A DNA stretch of 64,000 bases, taken from assembly GCF_001583695.1 (NCBI RefSeq), contig NZ_LOBC01000012.1, positions 56,997 through 120,996 of the forward strand, read 5' to 3'. Shown here one piece after another: positions 25,188 through 34,115 of the stretch. The notes beneath the pieces were generated by a model, which was not told the DNA's origin, did not search any database, and saw nothing but the letters and a program-made list of their open reading frames with translations. How positions within the stretch are numbered: position 1 is the first letter of the stretch; each line of letters starts with the position of its first letter. A program made the translations under genes and the position numbers. This stretch comes from Bacillus wiedmannii (GTDB lineage: Bacteria > Bacillota > Bacilli > Bacillales > Bacillaceae_G).

Positions 25188-25877
25188 TAAAGAGACTTCT
25201 TTTTTATTCTTTTTGCTAAATTGAACTGAATTTGTTTCTTTTCGTTGTAATCGTTTTTCTAAAAGATTAACAAAATAAGTAAATAGAAGAACAAGTACGA
25301 GGTAATATAAACCAACAATTATGTATGTATCTAATTGTTGGAAGTTACTTGCAGCAATTGATAAACCTGATCCCCATAATTCGGACAATCCTACATATGC
25401 AACGAGAGAGGAGTCCTTTAATCCAATAATAAACTGATTTCCTAAAGGAGGAAGAGATTGACGAAATGCTTGCGGTAATACAATACGGCGCATTGCTAAA
25501 GGATAAGGCATACCTAAAGAACGAGCAGCTTCCAATTGTCCACGGTCGACAGATTGAATGGAACCGCGGAAAATTTCAGTAATATATGCACCGTTATGGA
25601 TTGCTAAAGCAATTGCTCCTGCCCAAAAAGGAGTGAAGACAATAATCGATGTAATACCGAAATAGAGAATGGCAATTTGAACAATTAAAGGTGTACCACG
25701 AATAATGGCGATATATACATGAGCAATACTATTTAAAATCTTATTGTTAGAGATTCGAAAAAAAGCGAATAGTAATCCAATTAGTGAACCAAGTAATAGG
25801 GATGTTAGTGTTAATTGTAATGTGACAATAGTAGCCTTTAAGAGTGTGGGATAAGTAGACATAAAAATTTCAAACAT
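25185..25877 (-). CDS. polar amino acid ABC transporter permease
   Basis: A 230-residue HisM/GlnP-type permease with five hydrophobic helices and the EAA loop GQLEAARSLGMPYPLAMRRI (about residues 135-154). I chose ATG 25877 because GAGGTG lies six bases upstream; the longer frame back to 25943 lacks a ribosome site. It is the last gene of the operon ATPase, binding protein, permease. A small hairpin (25919-25943) sits between it and the binding-protein gene and may tune its level. Confidence 0.88.
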   Translation of the reverse strand: MFEIFMSTYPTLLKATIVTLQLTLTSLLLGSLIGLLFAFFRISNNKILNSIAHVYIAIIRGTPLIVQIAILYFGITSIIVFTPFWAGAIALAIHNGAYITEIFRGSIQSVDRGQLEAARSLGMPYPLAMRRIVLPQAFRQSLPPLGNQFIIGLKDSSLVAYVGLSELWGSGLSIAASNFQQLDTYIIVGLYYLVLVLLFTYFVNLLEKRLQRKETNSVQFSKKNKKEVSL

Positions 25878-25918
25878 ATGTGTCACCTCATATTGTATGG
25901 ATTTTGGTAGGGAATGAA

Positions 25919-25943
25919 ATACCCCACATAAAAAGTGGGGCAT
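25919..25943 (-). terminator. intercistronic hairpin before the permease gene
   Basis: ATACCCCAC and GTGGGGCAT form a stem between the binding-protein and permease genes. It lacks a strong T-run, so partial termination or mRNA protection is likelier than full stop. Confidence 0.5.
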
Positions 25944-25970
25944 AATGTATGAAACATTTGACTAGCTAAT

Positions 25971-26765
25971 TTACTTCGTTTTTTCCTCTTCGCCGAGAAT
26001 ATTACGCCCAAACCATTTTTTACTGATTTTTTCATACGTACCATCTTTAATGATTTCATCTAAAGCTTTATTTACTTTCTCAACCATTTCTTTATCATCT
26101 TTACGAATAGCAATTCCCATTTCATCAAGATTTAATGGTTTTCCAGCTTCTTTTATATTTGATTTACCTTCTTTGATCATACGTAAACCAACCATTTGAT
26201 CAGTGATTACTGCATCAATACGTCCAGGCTCTAAGTCCATAAGTGCAGTAATATCGCTGTCATATTCTGTGATTTGATCTGTATGTTTTGCAACAAGGTC
26301 TTTAAAAGTACTAGCCTTTACAACACCAATTTTCTTACCTTTCAAATCTTCTGGAGAAGAGATAGATGTATTCTTTTTAGCCACAAAAATTTGGGCACCA
26401 GAACGATAATAAGGATTTGAGAAACTAACAGCTTTTAAGCGTTCTTCTGTAATTGCCATACTGCCCAATATAGCATCATATTTTTTCGATTGTAGACCTT
26501 GAATTAGCGTTTCCCATGGATTTGTAATAGGAGTGGGTTTCATATTCATTTTTTTTGCAAGTGCCTCACCAATTTCTACATCAAAACCGGCAAGCTTTCC
26601 GTCATTTTCTTTATAGTTAAAAGGTTTATATAAGCCACTCATCGCATAACGAAATTCTTTTTTACCATTTGAAGAAGTAGTAGCACTTTCCTTACTACAG
26701 GCTCCTAGTATGAAGGATGTACATAATGTAATACTCGCAACAATGGTTAATAGTTTTCTTTTCAT
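25971..26765 (-). CDS. polar amino acid-binding lipoprotein
   Basis: A 264-residue family 3 solute-binding protein. The signal peptide ends at the lipobox ILGACS (Cys at 23). FRYAMSGLYKPFNY and LAGFDVEIGEALAKKM open the mature fold, and the SMAITEERLKAVSFSNPYY block is typical of the HisJ/GlnH/cystine-binding group. It captures an amino acid outside the membrane for the neighbouring permease and ATPase. Which amino acid cannot be read from the sequence. Confidence 0.88.
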   Translation of the reverse strand: MKRKLLTIVASITLCTSFILGACSKESATTSSNGKKEFRYAMSGLYKPFNYKENDGKLAGFDVEIGEALAKKMNMKPTPITNPWETLIQGLQSKKYDAILGSMAITEERLKAVSFSNPYYRSGAQIFVAKKNTSISSPEDLKGKKIGVVKASTFKDLVAKHTDQITEYDSDITALMDLEPGRIDAVITDQMVGLRMIKEGKSNIKEAGKPLNLDEMGIAIRKDDKEMVEKVNKALDEIIKDGTYEKISKKWFGRNILGEEEKTK

Positions 26766-26886
26766 AAAACCCCTCCTATATATTGATCATACGGATGGTT
26801 TTAAGTATGTTACTGAGATATTTTATTTGGACAATTAGTTGTGCACCGTATGAATGTATTTCTTTTCATTTGAAACAGAAGTTACA

Positions 26887-27609
26887 TTATAAAACGTTGC
26901 GTAAAAATTGTTTTGCTCGTTCATGTGATGGAGCTGAAAAGAATTGTGCTGGCGGAGCGTCCTCTACAATCTTTCCGTCATCCATAAATATGACGCGATC
27001 AGCTACATCTCTTGCGAAATTCATTTCATGAGTAACAATAATCATGGTCATTCCTTCTTCAGCAAGTTCTTTCATAACTTGCAATACTTCTCCAACAAGT
27101 TCAGGGTCTAAGGCTGAGGTAGGTTCATCAAATAGCATAATTTTAGGATTCATAGCAAGAGCTCGTGCAATGGCAATGCGCTGTTTTTGACCACCTGACA
27201 GGAGGTGAGGAGTTACATCTGCTTTATCTTGTAGGCCGACTTTTTGCAAAAGCTGATTTCCGATATCCTTTGCATTTACCATTTCTAATTTTTTTACATG
27301 GATAGGTGCTTCTATGATGTTTTCTAGTGAGGTCATATGAGGAAAGAGGTTAAAGTGCTGAAAAACCATACCGACATTTTCACGGACTTTGTTTAAATTT
27401 GAATGCTGTGGATCAATTCGTTCACCTTGTAAGCGAATTTCACCTTCATCGTACATTTCTAAAAAGTTAAGACAGCGAAGTAATGTACTTTTACCGGAAC
27501 CACTGGCACCAATTAAAACAACAACTTCTTTTTCTTTTACTTGTAAATCAATTCCTTTTAAAACATCAAGCGAGCCGAATGATTTTACTAGATTTCGAAC
27601 CTGAATCAT
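26887..27609 (-). CDS. polar amino acid ABC transporter ATPase
   Basis: A 240-residue GlnQ/HisP-type ATPase: Walker [10 protein letters not shown] (about 33-41), Q-loop [12 protein letters not shown], signature LLSGGQKQR, Walker [14 protein letters not shown] and H-loop VTHEM. It is the first gene of the three-gene importer, with a 121-base gap before the binding-protein gene. All catalytic motifs are intact. Confidence 0.92.
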   Translation of the reverse strand: MIQVRNLVKSFGSLDVLKGIDLQVKEKEVVVLIGASGSGKSTLLRCLNFLEMYDEGEIRLQGERIDPQHSNLNKVRENVGMVFQHFNLFPHMTSLENIIEAPIHVKKLEMVNAKDIGNQLLQKVGLQDKADVTPHLLSGGQKQRIAIARALAMNPKIMLFDEPTSALDPELVGEVLQVMKELAEEGMTMIIVTHEMNFARDVADRVIFMDDGKIVEDAPPAQFFSAPSHERAKQFLRNVL

Positions 27610-27818
27610 ACAAAACCCCCAGTCAAAATATATTTTACAAATGTTGCCCCTTATTTCTGTTATTAGTCATAAATTGTCATAATCCTTTATTTTTTTCAGT
27701 TAATTTGATATTCAAAGAAATAATGATTTTTAAAATCCCTATATCTTTCTATAACGAAAATATGGATAATAATATATAGGTAGTACTTATGTTGCTTATA
27801 AAAAGGGGGAAAGAAGAG

Positions 27819-29111
27819 ATGGAAAAAGAAAGGAAGACATTTTCCTTTGGTTTACGTACACAACTTATGCTATTTACTACAGTTTTAGCTTTTATTACAT
27901 ATTCAACAAGTATATTTTTTATTTACGTAATCTACGATTATTTTCAAAGTTATGTAAGTCAAACTGTTTATAATATTATCGTTATGTTATTAGGTGTAGT
28001 ATGGTCTGGAATTTTAGCGTATGGAGCAGCAATCTTTTTAATTAAACCACTTCGAAAGTTGGAGGAGGCTGCAAGGAAAGCGGCCGATGGCGATATTCGT
28101 GAAGATGTCCCGTTACCAAAAACAGATGATGAGATTAAATCTTTAAGTGTTGCATTTAATATGATGCTAGGGAACTTAAGAGGTATGGTAAAAAATATTG
28201 ATACTACATTTTCGTATACAAATAATCAAGTTCAGCAAATTAGAAGGCAAACAGGGGAAGCAACAAAGCAAGCACGAGGTGTGTCTGAAACCCTTGCAGA
28301 GATTTCTTCTGGCGCCGAGCAATCAGCAGCTTCCATTCAGGCGATTGTTTCTGCTGTTGATACAACAACTTCTATTGCGAGTGAAGTAGAAGAAAAAGCA
28401 AAACAGTCTGACGAGTTGTCTTTAGAAATGGTTCAAGCTTTAGGGCAAAGTACACGAGTCTTCACTTCTTTAATTCAAGGTATTCAAACATTGGCAAAAG
28501 AAAATGAAAATTCGATGCAAAATGTACAGAAGTTAGAAGAACGAATGAAACAAGTAGAACATATTGTTTCTGTTGTGAGTGAGATTGCTAGTCAAACGAA
28601 TTTATTAGCACTGAATGCTTCTATTGAGGCGGCTCGTGCTGGAGAGCATGGAAGGGGCTTTGCAGTTGTAGCTGAAGAAGTACGTAAACTTGCCGATGAA
28701 AGCGATCATTCTGCAAGAAATATATCGCAGTTATTACGGAATATGCAAGAAGAAGTGCAACAAGTCGCATTGAAAATGACAGAGCAAGTGAAAACGGCTA
28801 AAGAAGAGGCGAAACGTGGGGAAGCTACTGAATTAATTTTAAAAGAAATGTCATCAAGTATTATGGAAGTTGCCGATGCAACGAAGCAAATTAGTGGCTA
28901 TATGAACGAACAAGTGAGTCACATTCATCAAACCGGAGCACAGACGAAGGCTGTAGCAGCAATTGCTGAGGAAACATCAGCTGGTTCACAAGAAGTAGCA
29001 CGTGTGACGTTGCAACAATCTAAAAATATGGTAGTAATCGATCAATTGTTAAAGGATTTAGAAAAGCAAGCAACGGACTTAAAACAAACAATTGAACGAT
29101 TTTCAATGTAA
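27819..29111 (+). CDS. methyl-accepting chemotaxis-type protein without large sensor domain
   Basis: A 430-residue transducer with two membrane helices at about 20-42 and 55-77 and only a short loop between them, then a HAMP domain and a long coiled-coil signalling domain. The hairpin tip is canonical ([20 protein letters not shown], then [15 protein letters not shown]). It would sense a membrane or intracellular cue rather than a bulky outside ligand. I prefer ATG 27819, which follows GGGGGAAAGAAG, to the upstream ATG at 27789. A strong terminator follows. Confidence 0.88.
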   Translation: MEKERKTFSFGLRTQLMLFTTVLAFITYSTSIFFIYVIYDYFQSYVSQTVYNIIVMLLGVVWSGILAYGAAIFLIKPLRKLEEAARKAADGDIREDVPLPKTDDEIKSLSVAFNMMLGNLRGMVKNIDTTFSYTNNQVQQIRRQTGEATKQARGVSETLAEISSGAEQSAASIQAIVSAVDTTTSIASEVEEKAKQSDELSLEMVQALGQSTRVFTSLIQGIQTLAKENENSMQNVQKLEERMKQVEHIVSVVSEIASQTNLLALNASIEAARAGEHGRGFAVVAEEVRKLADESDHSARNISQLLRNMQEEVQQVALKMTEQVKTAKEEAKRGEATELILKEMSSSIMEVADATKQISGYMNEQVSHIHQTGAQTKAVAAIAEETSAGSQEVARVTLQQSKNMVVIDQLLKDLEKQATDLKQTIERFSM

Positions 29112-29146
29112 AAAGGAAGAACAGCATTCTGTTCTTCCTTTTTTAC
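29110..29146. terminator. terminator after the chemoreceptor gene
   Basis: AAAAAGGAAGAACAG pairs perfectly with CTGTTCTTCCTTTTT over a CATT loop and is followed by T. It also faces the relic reading frame on the other strand. Confidence 0.92.
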
Positions 29147-29403
29147 GTATGAAAAGGAGGGATACTTTGTTGAAAACGAAAAACATTGCAAGGATCATAT
29201 ATGGTTTTCACTTTACGCAATCTTTGAAAGTTAGGGCCGTAATAACTAGTTTGCCAATTTTTAATGTCGATATCGGGCCAATTGATAAAGCTTTCTCGTA
29301 AATCTTTAACCGAGCATATGTAACGTGCGTGGACAAGAGCAGGTGAGGAATGAGATTTGCTTTTGTGAGAAATAAATAAAGCATAAGAATAAGGAATCTA
29401 CAT
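29143..29403 (-). pseudogene. C-terminal relic of a berberine-bridge-type FAD oxidase
   Basis: On the minus strand a start-less frame of about 85 codons ends at its own TAA (29143-29145). It contains NWPDIDIKNWQTSYYGPNF followed by RLRKVKTIYDPCNVFRF and QQSIPPF. This is the hallmark C-terminal BBE segment (YYGxNFxRLxxVKxKYDPxNVFxFxQSIP) of FAD-linked oxidases such as YgaK/YvdP, which are about 450 residues long. Everything upstream, including the FAD domain, is gone and an in-frame stop closes the 5' side at about 29404. It is therefore a deletion remnant. Confidence 0.75.
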
Positions 29404-29413
29404 AGAGTTCAAT

Positions 29414-29425
29414 GAAAACAGTTGC
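29414..29425 (+). promoter_or_regulatory. LacI-type operator 1 upstream of the alpha-glucosidase gene
   Basis: GAAAACAGTTGC belongs to a set of GAAAACnnTTGC boxes around this operon, consistent with a MalR/CcpA-like LacI-family regulator. Confidence 0.45.
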
Positions 29426-29457
29426 AAACTATTCATATTTTGTTATGATAGTGTTAC

Positions 29458-29469
29458 GAAAACGTTTGC
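29458..29469 (+). promoter_or_regulatory. LacI-type operator 2 upstream of the alpha-glucosidase gene
   Basis: GAAAACGTTTGC is a near-perfect dyad (half-site GCAAACG/GAAAACG) 38 bases before the glucosidase ATG, just downstream of TATGATAGTG, a possible -10. Confidence 0.6.
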
Positions 29470-29506
29470 ATAAAATTCTGATGGGATGCAAAAGGAGAGA
29501 ATGACT

Positions 29507-31171
29507 ATGAAAAAGACATGGTGGAAAGAAGCGGTTGCGTATCAAATTTATCCGCGTAGCTTTATGGATTCAAATGGTGATGGTATTGGAGATTTACAAG
29601 GTATTATTGCAAAACTGGATTATTTAAAAGATTTAGGTATAGATGTAATTTGGATTTGTCCAATGTATAAGTCACCTAATGATGATAATGGCTATGACAT
29701 TAGTGATTATCAAGATATTATGGATGAATTTGGTACGATGGAAGACTTTGATGCTTTACTAGATGAAGTTCATAAGCGTGATATGAAGCTTATTATTGAT
29801 TTAGTTATTAATCATACGAGTGATGAACATCCATGGTTTATTGAGTCACGTTCATCTAAAGACAATCCGAAGCGTGATTGGTATATTTGGCATGATGGTA
29901 AAGATGGTGCGGAACCAAACAACTGGGAAAGTATTTTTAATGGTTCGGCATGGGAATATGATGAAGTAACAGGACAATATTATTTACACTTATTCTCGCG
30001 TAAACAACCAGATTTAAACTGGGAGAATAAAGAAGTTCGCGAAGTGTTATACGATACAGTTAATTGGTGGCTTGATAAAGGAATTGATGGTTTCCGAGTG
30101 GATGCAATCAGCCATATTAAAAAAGAAGATGGTTTCAAAGATATGCCAAATCCAAAAGAACTAAAGTATGTACCATCTTTTGATAAACATATGAATGTGG
30201 ATGGTATTCAACCTTTATTAGAAGAGTTAAAAGAAAATACGTTTTCTAAGTATGATATTATGACTGTTGGTGAAGCGAATGGCGTTAAGATTGAAGATGC
30301 TGAGCTTTGGGTTGGAGAAGAGCAAGGTAAGTTCAATATGGTATTCCAATTCGAACATTTAAGTTTATGGGATGCAGAAAAGAAGAAAGATCTTGATGTT
30401 GTAGGTTTGAAAAAGGTATTAACGAAATGGCAAAAAGGGTTAGAAAATAAAGGATGGAATGCTTTATATATTGAGAATCACGATAAGCCACGTATCGTTT
30501 CAACTTGGGGAGACGATAAACAATATTGGCGTGAAAGTGCAACAGCTCTTGGAGCAATGTATTTCTTTATGCACGGTACACCGTTTATTTATCAAGGACA
30601 AGAAATTGGGATGACGAACGTTCAATTCCCAAATATTGAAGATTATGATGATGTAGCAATTAAAAATTTATATCGAGAGAAAATTGCAGAGGGCGTATCA
30701 CATCAAGATATGATGGAAATTATATGGGCTTCTTGCCGCGATAATTCACGTACACCTATGCAGTGGAACGATGAGATGAATGCTGGCTTTACAACAGGTG
30801 CATCTTGGTTTGGTATGAATCCAAACTATAAAGAAATTAATGTTGAAAAGCAAAAGAATGAAGAGAACTCTATTTTCAATTTCTATAAGAAAATGATTGC
30901 CTTGAAAAAAGAGCACGATGTACTGAATTACGGTACGTATGATTTACTTTTAGAAGATGATCCACAAATTTATGCATATACTCGTACATTAAACGATGAA
31001 AAAATTGTTGTAATTAGTAATATCTCAAAAGAGGTAGCTGTGTATAATGAGGGTTTATTTGCACTAGAACGCAAACGTTTGCTTTTAAATAACTATGAAG
31101 TTGTAGAAAATGAACAAGTAACTTCAATCACGTTAAAACCTTATGAAACAAGGGTTTATCGCATTTCATAA
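29507..31171 (+). CDS. GH13 alpha-glucosidase of the maltose operon
   Basis: A 554-residue cytosolic GH13 enzyme of the oligo-1,6-glucosidase/alpha-glucosidase group. Catalytic residues are D199 in GFRVDAISH, E256 in TVGEAN and the NHD at 324-326. The residue after the nucleophile is Ala, not the Val usual in strict alpha-1,6 enzymes, which suggests alpha-1,4 (maltose-type) activity. I chose ATG 29507 because AAGGAG lies nine bases upstream. It stands just before a PTS EIICB and a probable maltose-6'-phosphate phosphatase gene, so it likely splits maltose after uptake and dephosphorylation. Confidence 0.85.
   Translation: MKKTWWKEAVAYQIYPRSFMDSNGDGIGDLQGIIAKLDYLKDLGIDVIWICPMYKSPNDDNGYDISDYQDIMDEFGTMEDFDALLDEVHKRDMKLIIDLVINHTSDEHPWFIESRSSKDNPKRDWYIWHDGKDGAEPNNWESIFNGSAWEYDEVTGQYYLHLFSRKQPDLNWENKEVREVLYDTVNWWLDKGIDGFRVDAISHIKKEDGFKDMPNPKELKYVPSFDKHMNVDGIQPLLEELKENTFSKYDIMTVGEANGVKIEDAELWVGEEQGKFNMVFQFEHLSLWDAEKKKDLDVVGLKKVLTKWQKGLENKGWNALYIENHDKPRIVSTWGDDKQYWRESATALGAMYFFMHGTPFIYQGQEIGMTNVQFPNIEDYDDVAIKNLYREKIAEGVSHQDMMEIIWASCRDNSRTPMQWNDEMNAGFTTGASWFGMNPNYKEINVEKQKNEENSIFNFYKKMIALKKEHDVLNYGTYDLLLEDDPQIYAYTRTLNDEKIVVISNISKEVAVYNEGLFALERKRLLLNNYEVVENEQVTSITLKPYETRVYRIS
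31071..31082 (+). promoter_or_regulatory. perfect operator-like palindrome inside the alpha-glucosidase gene
   Basis: GCAAACGTTTGC, a perfect 12-base dyad of the same core as the upstream operators, lies 90 bases before the stop codon. It could be a roadblock or looping site; it may also be chance. Confidence 0.35.
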
Positions 31172-31232
31172 TAAAAAAGGATGCTCTTAGAGCATCTTTT
31201 TTTATGAAAAAAAATAAATTTCTATTGCAAAG

Positions 31233-31310
31233 TGAAAACGCTTTTATTAAAATAGATTTATGAAAACGGTTGCGTAAAGAGAAAATAAAGTAACGTAAGG
31301 AATCGTTTTC
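31233..31310 (+). promoter_or_regulatory. operator/cre cluster upstream of the PTS gene
   Basis: TGAAAACGCTTTTA (31233-31246) fits cre at 13 of 14 positions. GAAAACGGTTGC (31262-31273) repeats the operator core. GGAATCGTTTTC (31299-31310) is a third, inverted half-matching site. They indicate CcpA plus a LacI-type maltose regulator. Confidence 0.5.
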
Positions 31311-31375
31311 ATAATAGAAACAGAAATTATCATTTAAATCATTATGTTGTTATAAATAAAGGGGAGGAAGAACAG

Positions 31376-33013
31376 ATGAAAATTACGTCTTTTGATTTTT
31401 GGCAAAAGTTCGGGAAAGCACTATTAGTTGTTGTAGCTGTAATGCCAGCAGCTGGTTTAATGATTTCTATCGGTAAGTTAATTGGGATGTCTGCTGGGGA
31501 TATTAACGCAGTTCATACAATCGCTCGCGTAATGGAAGACATCGGTTGGGCAATCATTACAAATCTACACATCTTATTCGCAGTAGCAATTGGGGGATCT
31601 TGGGCGAAGGATCGTGCAGGTGGTGCATTTGCAGCGCTATTAGCATTCGTCTTAACGAACAGAATTACAGGAGCTATATTTGGCGTAAACGCTGAAATGT
31701 TAACGGATTCAAAAGCGAAAGTTTCTTCAGTATTAGCAGGAGATTTAGTTGTAAAAGATTACTTTACTTCTGTACTTGGTGCACCAGCATTAAACATGGG
31801 AGTTTTCGTAGGGATTATTACAGGTTTCTTAGGAGCTACTCTATATAACAAATATTATAACTATAATAAACTACCACAGGCATTAGCATTCTTTAACGGA
31901 AAACGATTCGTACCATTCGTTGTAATTGTTTGGTCTACAGTCACTGCAATTGTATTATCACTTTTATGGCCGTTCATCCAAAGTGGATTAAATGAATTCG
32001 GTCGCTGGATTGCAGCATCTAAAGATAGTGCACCAGTTGTTGCACCATTTGTATATGGAACGTTAGAGCGTTTACTATTACCATTCGGTTTACATCATAT
32101 GTTAACGATTCCGATGAACTACACAGAGCTAGGCGGAACATATACGATGTTAACTGGTTCAAAAGTTGGACAAATTGTAGCAGGACAAGATCCTTTATGG
32201 CTTGCATGGATTACAGACTTAAATAATTTACTAGCAAATGGAGATACGAAAGCATATAACGATTTATTAAATAACGTTGTACCAGCTCGTTTCAAAGCTG
32301 GACAAGTTATTGGCTCAACAGCAGCGTTAATGGGTATTGCTTTCGCGATGTTCCGTAATGTTGATAAAGAAAAACGTGCAAAATATAAACCAATGTTCTT
32401 ATCGGCTGCATTAGCAGTATTCTTAACAGGTGTAACAGAACCAATTGAATTCATGTTCATGTTTATTGCTCCAGTATTATATGTTGTATATGCAATTACA
32501 ACAGGACTTGCATTCGCATTAGCAGATTTAATTAACTTACGTGTTCACGCGTTTGGATTTATTGAATTAATTACTCGTACACCGATGATGGTTAATGCAG
32601 GACTAACAAGAGATTTAATCAATTTCGTTATCGTTTCATTAGTGTTCTTCGGTCTGAACTTTACATTATTCAATTTCTTAATTAAAAAATTCAATTTACC
32701 AACACCAGGACGTGCAGGTAACTATATTGATAATGAAGATGAGTCATCAGAAGGAACAGGAAATGTACAGGATGGTTCATTAGCAACAAAAGTTATTGAT
32801 TTATTAGGTGGTAAAGAAAATATTGCTGACGTAGATGCTTGTATGACGCGTTTACGTGTAACAGTAAAAGATTTAGATGTTGTTGCACCAGAAGCACAGT
32901 GGAAACAAAATGGTGCTTTAGGACTTATCGTAAAAGATAAAGGTGTACAAGCAGTATATGGTCCGAAAGCTGACGTATTAAAGTCAGACATTCAAGATAT
33001 GTTAGGTGCGTAA
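31376..33013 (+). CDS. PTS EIICB, glucose/maltose type (MalT/MalP-like)
   Basis: A 545-residue phosphotransferase permease. The EIIC part (about residues 1-430) has many hydrophobic helices and the conserved GVTEPIEFMF loop; after a linker, the EIIB part (about 462-545) carries the phosphorylated cysteine in VDACMTRLRV. No EIIA domain is fused, so a glucose-type EIIA from elsewhere must serve it. It imports and phosphorylates a glucoside, and the flanking genes point to maltose. The ATG follows GGGGAGGAAG. It overlaps no gene but is directly followed by the phosphatase gene. Confidence 0.88.
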   Translation: MKITSFDFWQKFGKALLVVVAVMPAAGLMISIGKLIGMSAGDINAVHTIARVMEDIGWAIITNLHILFAVAIGGSWAKDRAGGAFAALLAFVLTNRITGAIFGVNAEMLTDSKAKVSSVLAGDLVVKDYFTSVLGAPALNMGVFVGIITGFLGATLYNKYYNYNKLPQALAFFNGKRFVPFVVIVWSTVTAIVLSLLWPFIQSGLNEFGRWIAASKDSAPVVAPFVYGTLERLLLPFGLHHMLTIPMNYTELGGTYTMLTGSKVGQIVAGQDPLWLAWITDLNNLLANGDTKAYNDLLNNVVPARFKAGQVIGSTAALMGIAFAMFRNVDKEKRAKYKPMFLSAALAVFLTGVTEPIEFMFMFIAPVLYVVYAITTGLAFALADLINLRVHAFGFIELITRTPMMVNAGLTRDLINFVIVSLVFFGLNFTLFNFLIKKFNLPTPGRAGNYIDNEDESSEGTGNVQDGSLATKVIDLLGGKENIADVDACMTRLRVTVKDLDVVAPEAQWKQNGALGLIVKDKGVQAVYGPKADVLKSDIQDMLGA

Positions 33014-33017
33014 TAAG

Positions 33018-33809
33018 ATGAAATTGCTAACTTTAAACTGTCACTCTTGGCAAGAAGCGAATCAAATGGAAAAGATAAAATATCTTGCTAAAGTCATTCA
33101 AGAAGAAGAGTACGATGTCATCGCATTGCAAGAAGTAAGTCAGTCGATACAAGCTGAAAATGTATGCGGTAACAAGAAAGAAGATAATTTTGGACTTTTA
33201 CTATTAGAAGAGTTAAAAGCGTTACATGTAAAAGATTACAATATTACTTGGGATTTCTCTCATATTGGTTATGATGTGTATGAAGAAGGATTAGCGATTA
33301 TAACGAAGCATAATGTTGTAAAGGAAGATACGTTCTTTATTTCAGAAAATAAGGATACAACGTATTGGAAAACACGCAAAATTGTAAGTACGACAATTGC
33401 TTATAATGATAAGAACATAACGTTTTACTCTTGCCACCTCGGTTGGTGGAATGATGAAGAAGAATCATTCAAAGATCAAGTTAATCGTTTGATGGGGCGT
33501 GTAGATAGTAATGAACTTTCCTTCTTAATGGGTGATTTTAATAATAACGCCCGTTTACAAGGTGAAGGTTATGAATATATGATGCAAAAAGGTTTGTATG
33601 ACACATATGAACTAGCAATAGAGAAGGATGAAGGAACAACTGTCCAAGGTGAGATTGCTGGTTGGGATGAAAATAAACATAACTTACGAATCGATCTAAT
33701 ATTGTGTAACCAAAGTGAAAAAGTTCGTTCTTCAAAAGTCATTTTTAATGGTACGAACAGAAATGTAATTTCAGATCATTTCGGTGTAGAAGTACAAGTA
33801 GATATATAA
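33018..33809 (+). CDS. endonuclease/exonuclease/phosphatase-fold protein, probable maltose-6'-phosphate phosphatase
   Basis: A 263-residue metal-dependent phosphoesterase. Family residues are in place: LTLNCHSW with Asn at the start, IALQEVSQ with the metal-binding Glu, the HLGWW histidine, MGDFNN and the final SDHFGVEV. It starts four bases after the PTS stop (ATG 33018 preferred to GTG 33006). In Enterococcus faecalis a protein of this fold next to the maltose PTS is MapP, which removes phosphate from maltose 6'-phosphate. I infer the same job here: PTS uptake, dephosphorylation, then hydrolysis by the alpha-glucosidase. Confidence 0.7.
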   Translation: MKLLTLNCHSWQEANQMEKIKYLAKVIQEEEYDVIALQEVSQSIQAENVCGNKKEDNFGLLLLEELKALHVKDYNITWDFSHIGYDVYEEGLAIITKHNVVKEDTFFISENKDTTYWKTRKIVSTTIAYNDKNITFYSCHLGWWNDEEESFKDQVNRLMGRVDSNELSFLMGDFNNNARLQGEGYEYMMQKGLYDTYELAIEKDEGTTVQGEIAGWDENKHNLRIDLILCNQSEKVRSSKVIFNGTNRNVISDHFGVEVQVDI

Positions 33810-33815
33810 TAGAAG

Positions 33816-33895
33816 AAATCCTCACAGATGATGAAAAGCTGTGAGGATTTTTTTGAGGAATACAAGTATTGCCAAGAGAAAATACTTGTATTTTT
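33816..33895 (+). terminator. two tandem terminators closing the maltose operon
   Basis: AAATCCTCACAG pairs with CTGTGAGGATTT (33816-33850) and is followed by T. About ten bases later a second stem, ATACAAGTATT with AATACTTGTAT, is followed by TTTTTTAT. Confidence 0.85.
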
Positions 33896-34115
33896 TATGA
33901 CATTTCCTATATATTTGTTATTATTGAATGTAAAACTAATTTGGTCATTTTGTATGCATACTTTTTTTACTTCGTTATATAATGAAGTAAGTGAAATATT
34001 TAATGGGAAAAATAGTGTGTTTTCGTTTAATCCACGATGTAGAAAGTGATATAATTGCAAAATGCATGTATCATTTTCTAAAGAAGGAAAAATATATAAT
34101 TAGGTGATAACTTAT

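Noticed and set aside
25878-25943. Longer N-terminus for the amino acid permease
   Set aside because: The extra 22 codons lack a ribosome site and cover the intercistronic hairpin; ATG 25877 has GAGGTG.
29092-29301. Plus-strand frame with a good GGAGG and a TTG start (KTKNIARIIYGF)
   Set aside because: The opposite strand carries a recognisable BBE oxidase C-terminus, so this is a shadow of that relic.
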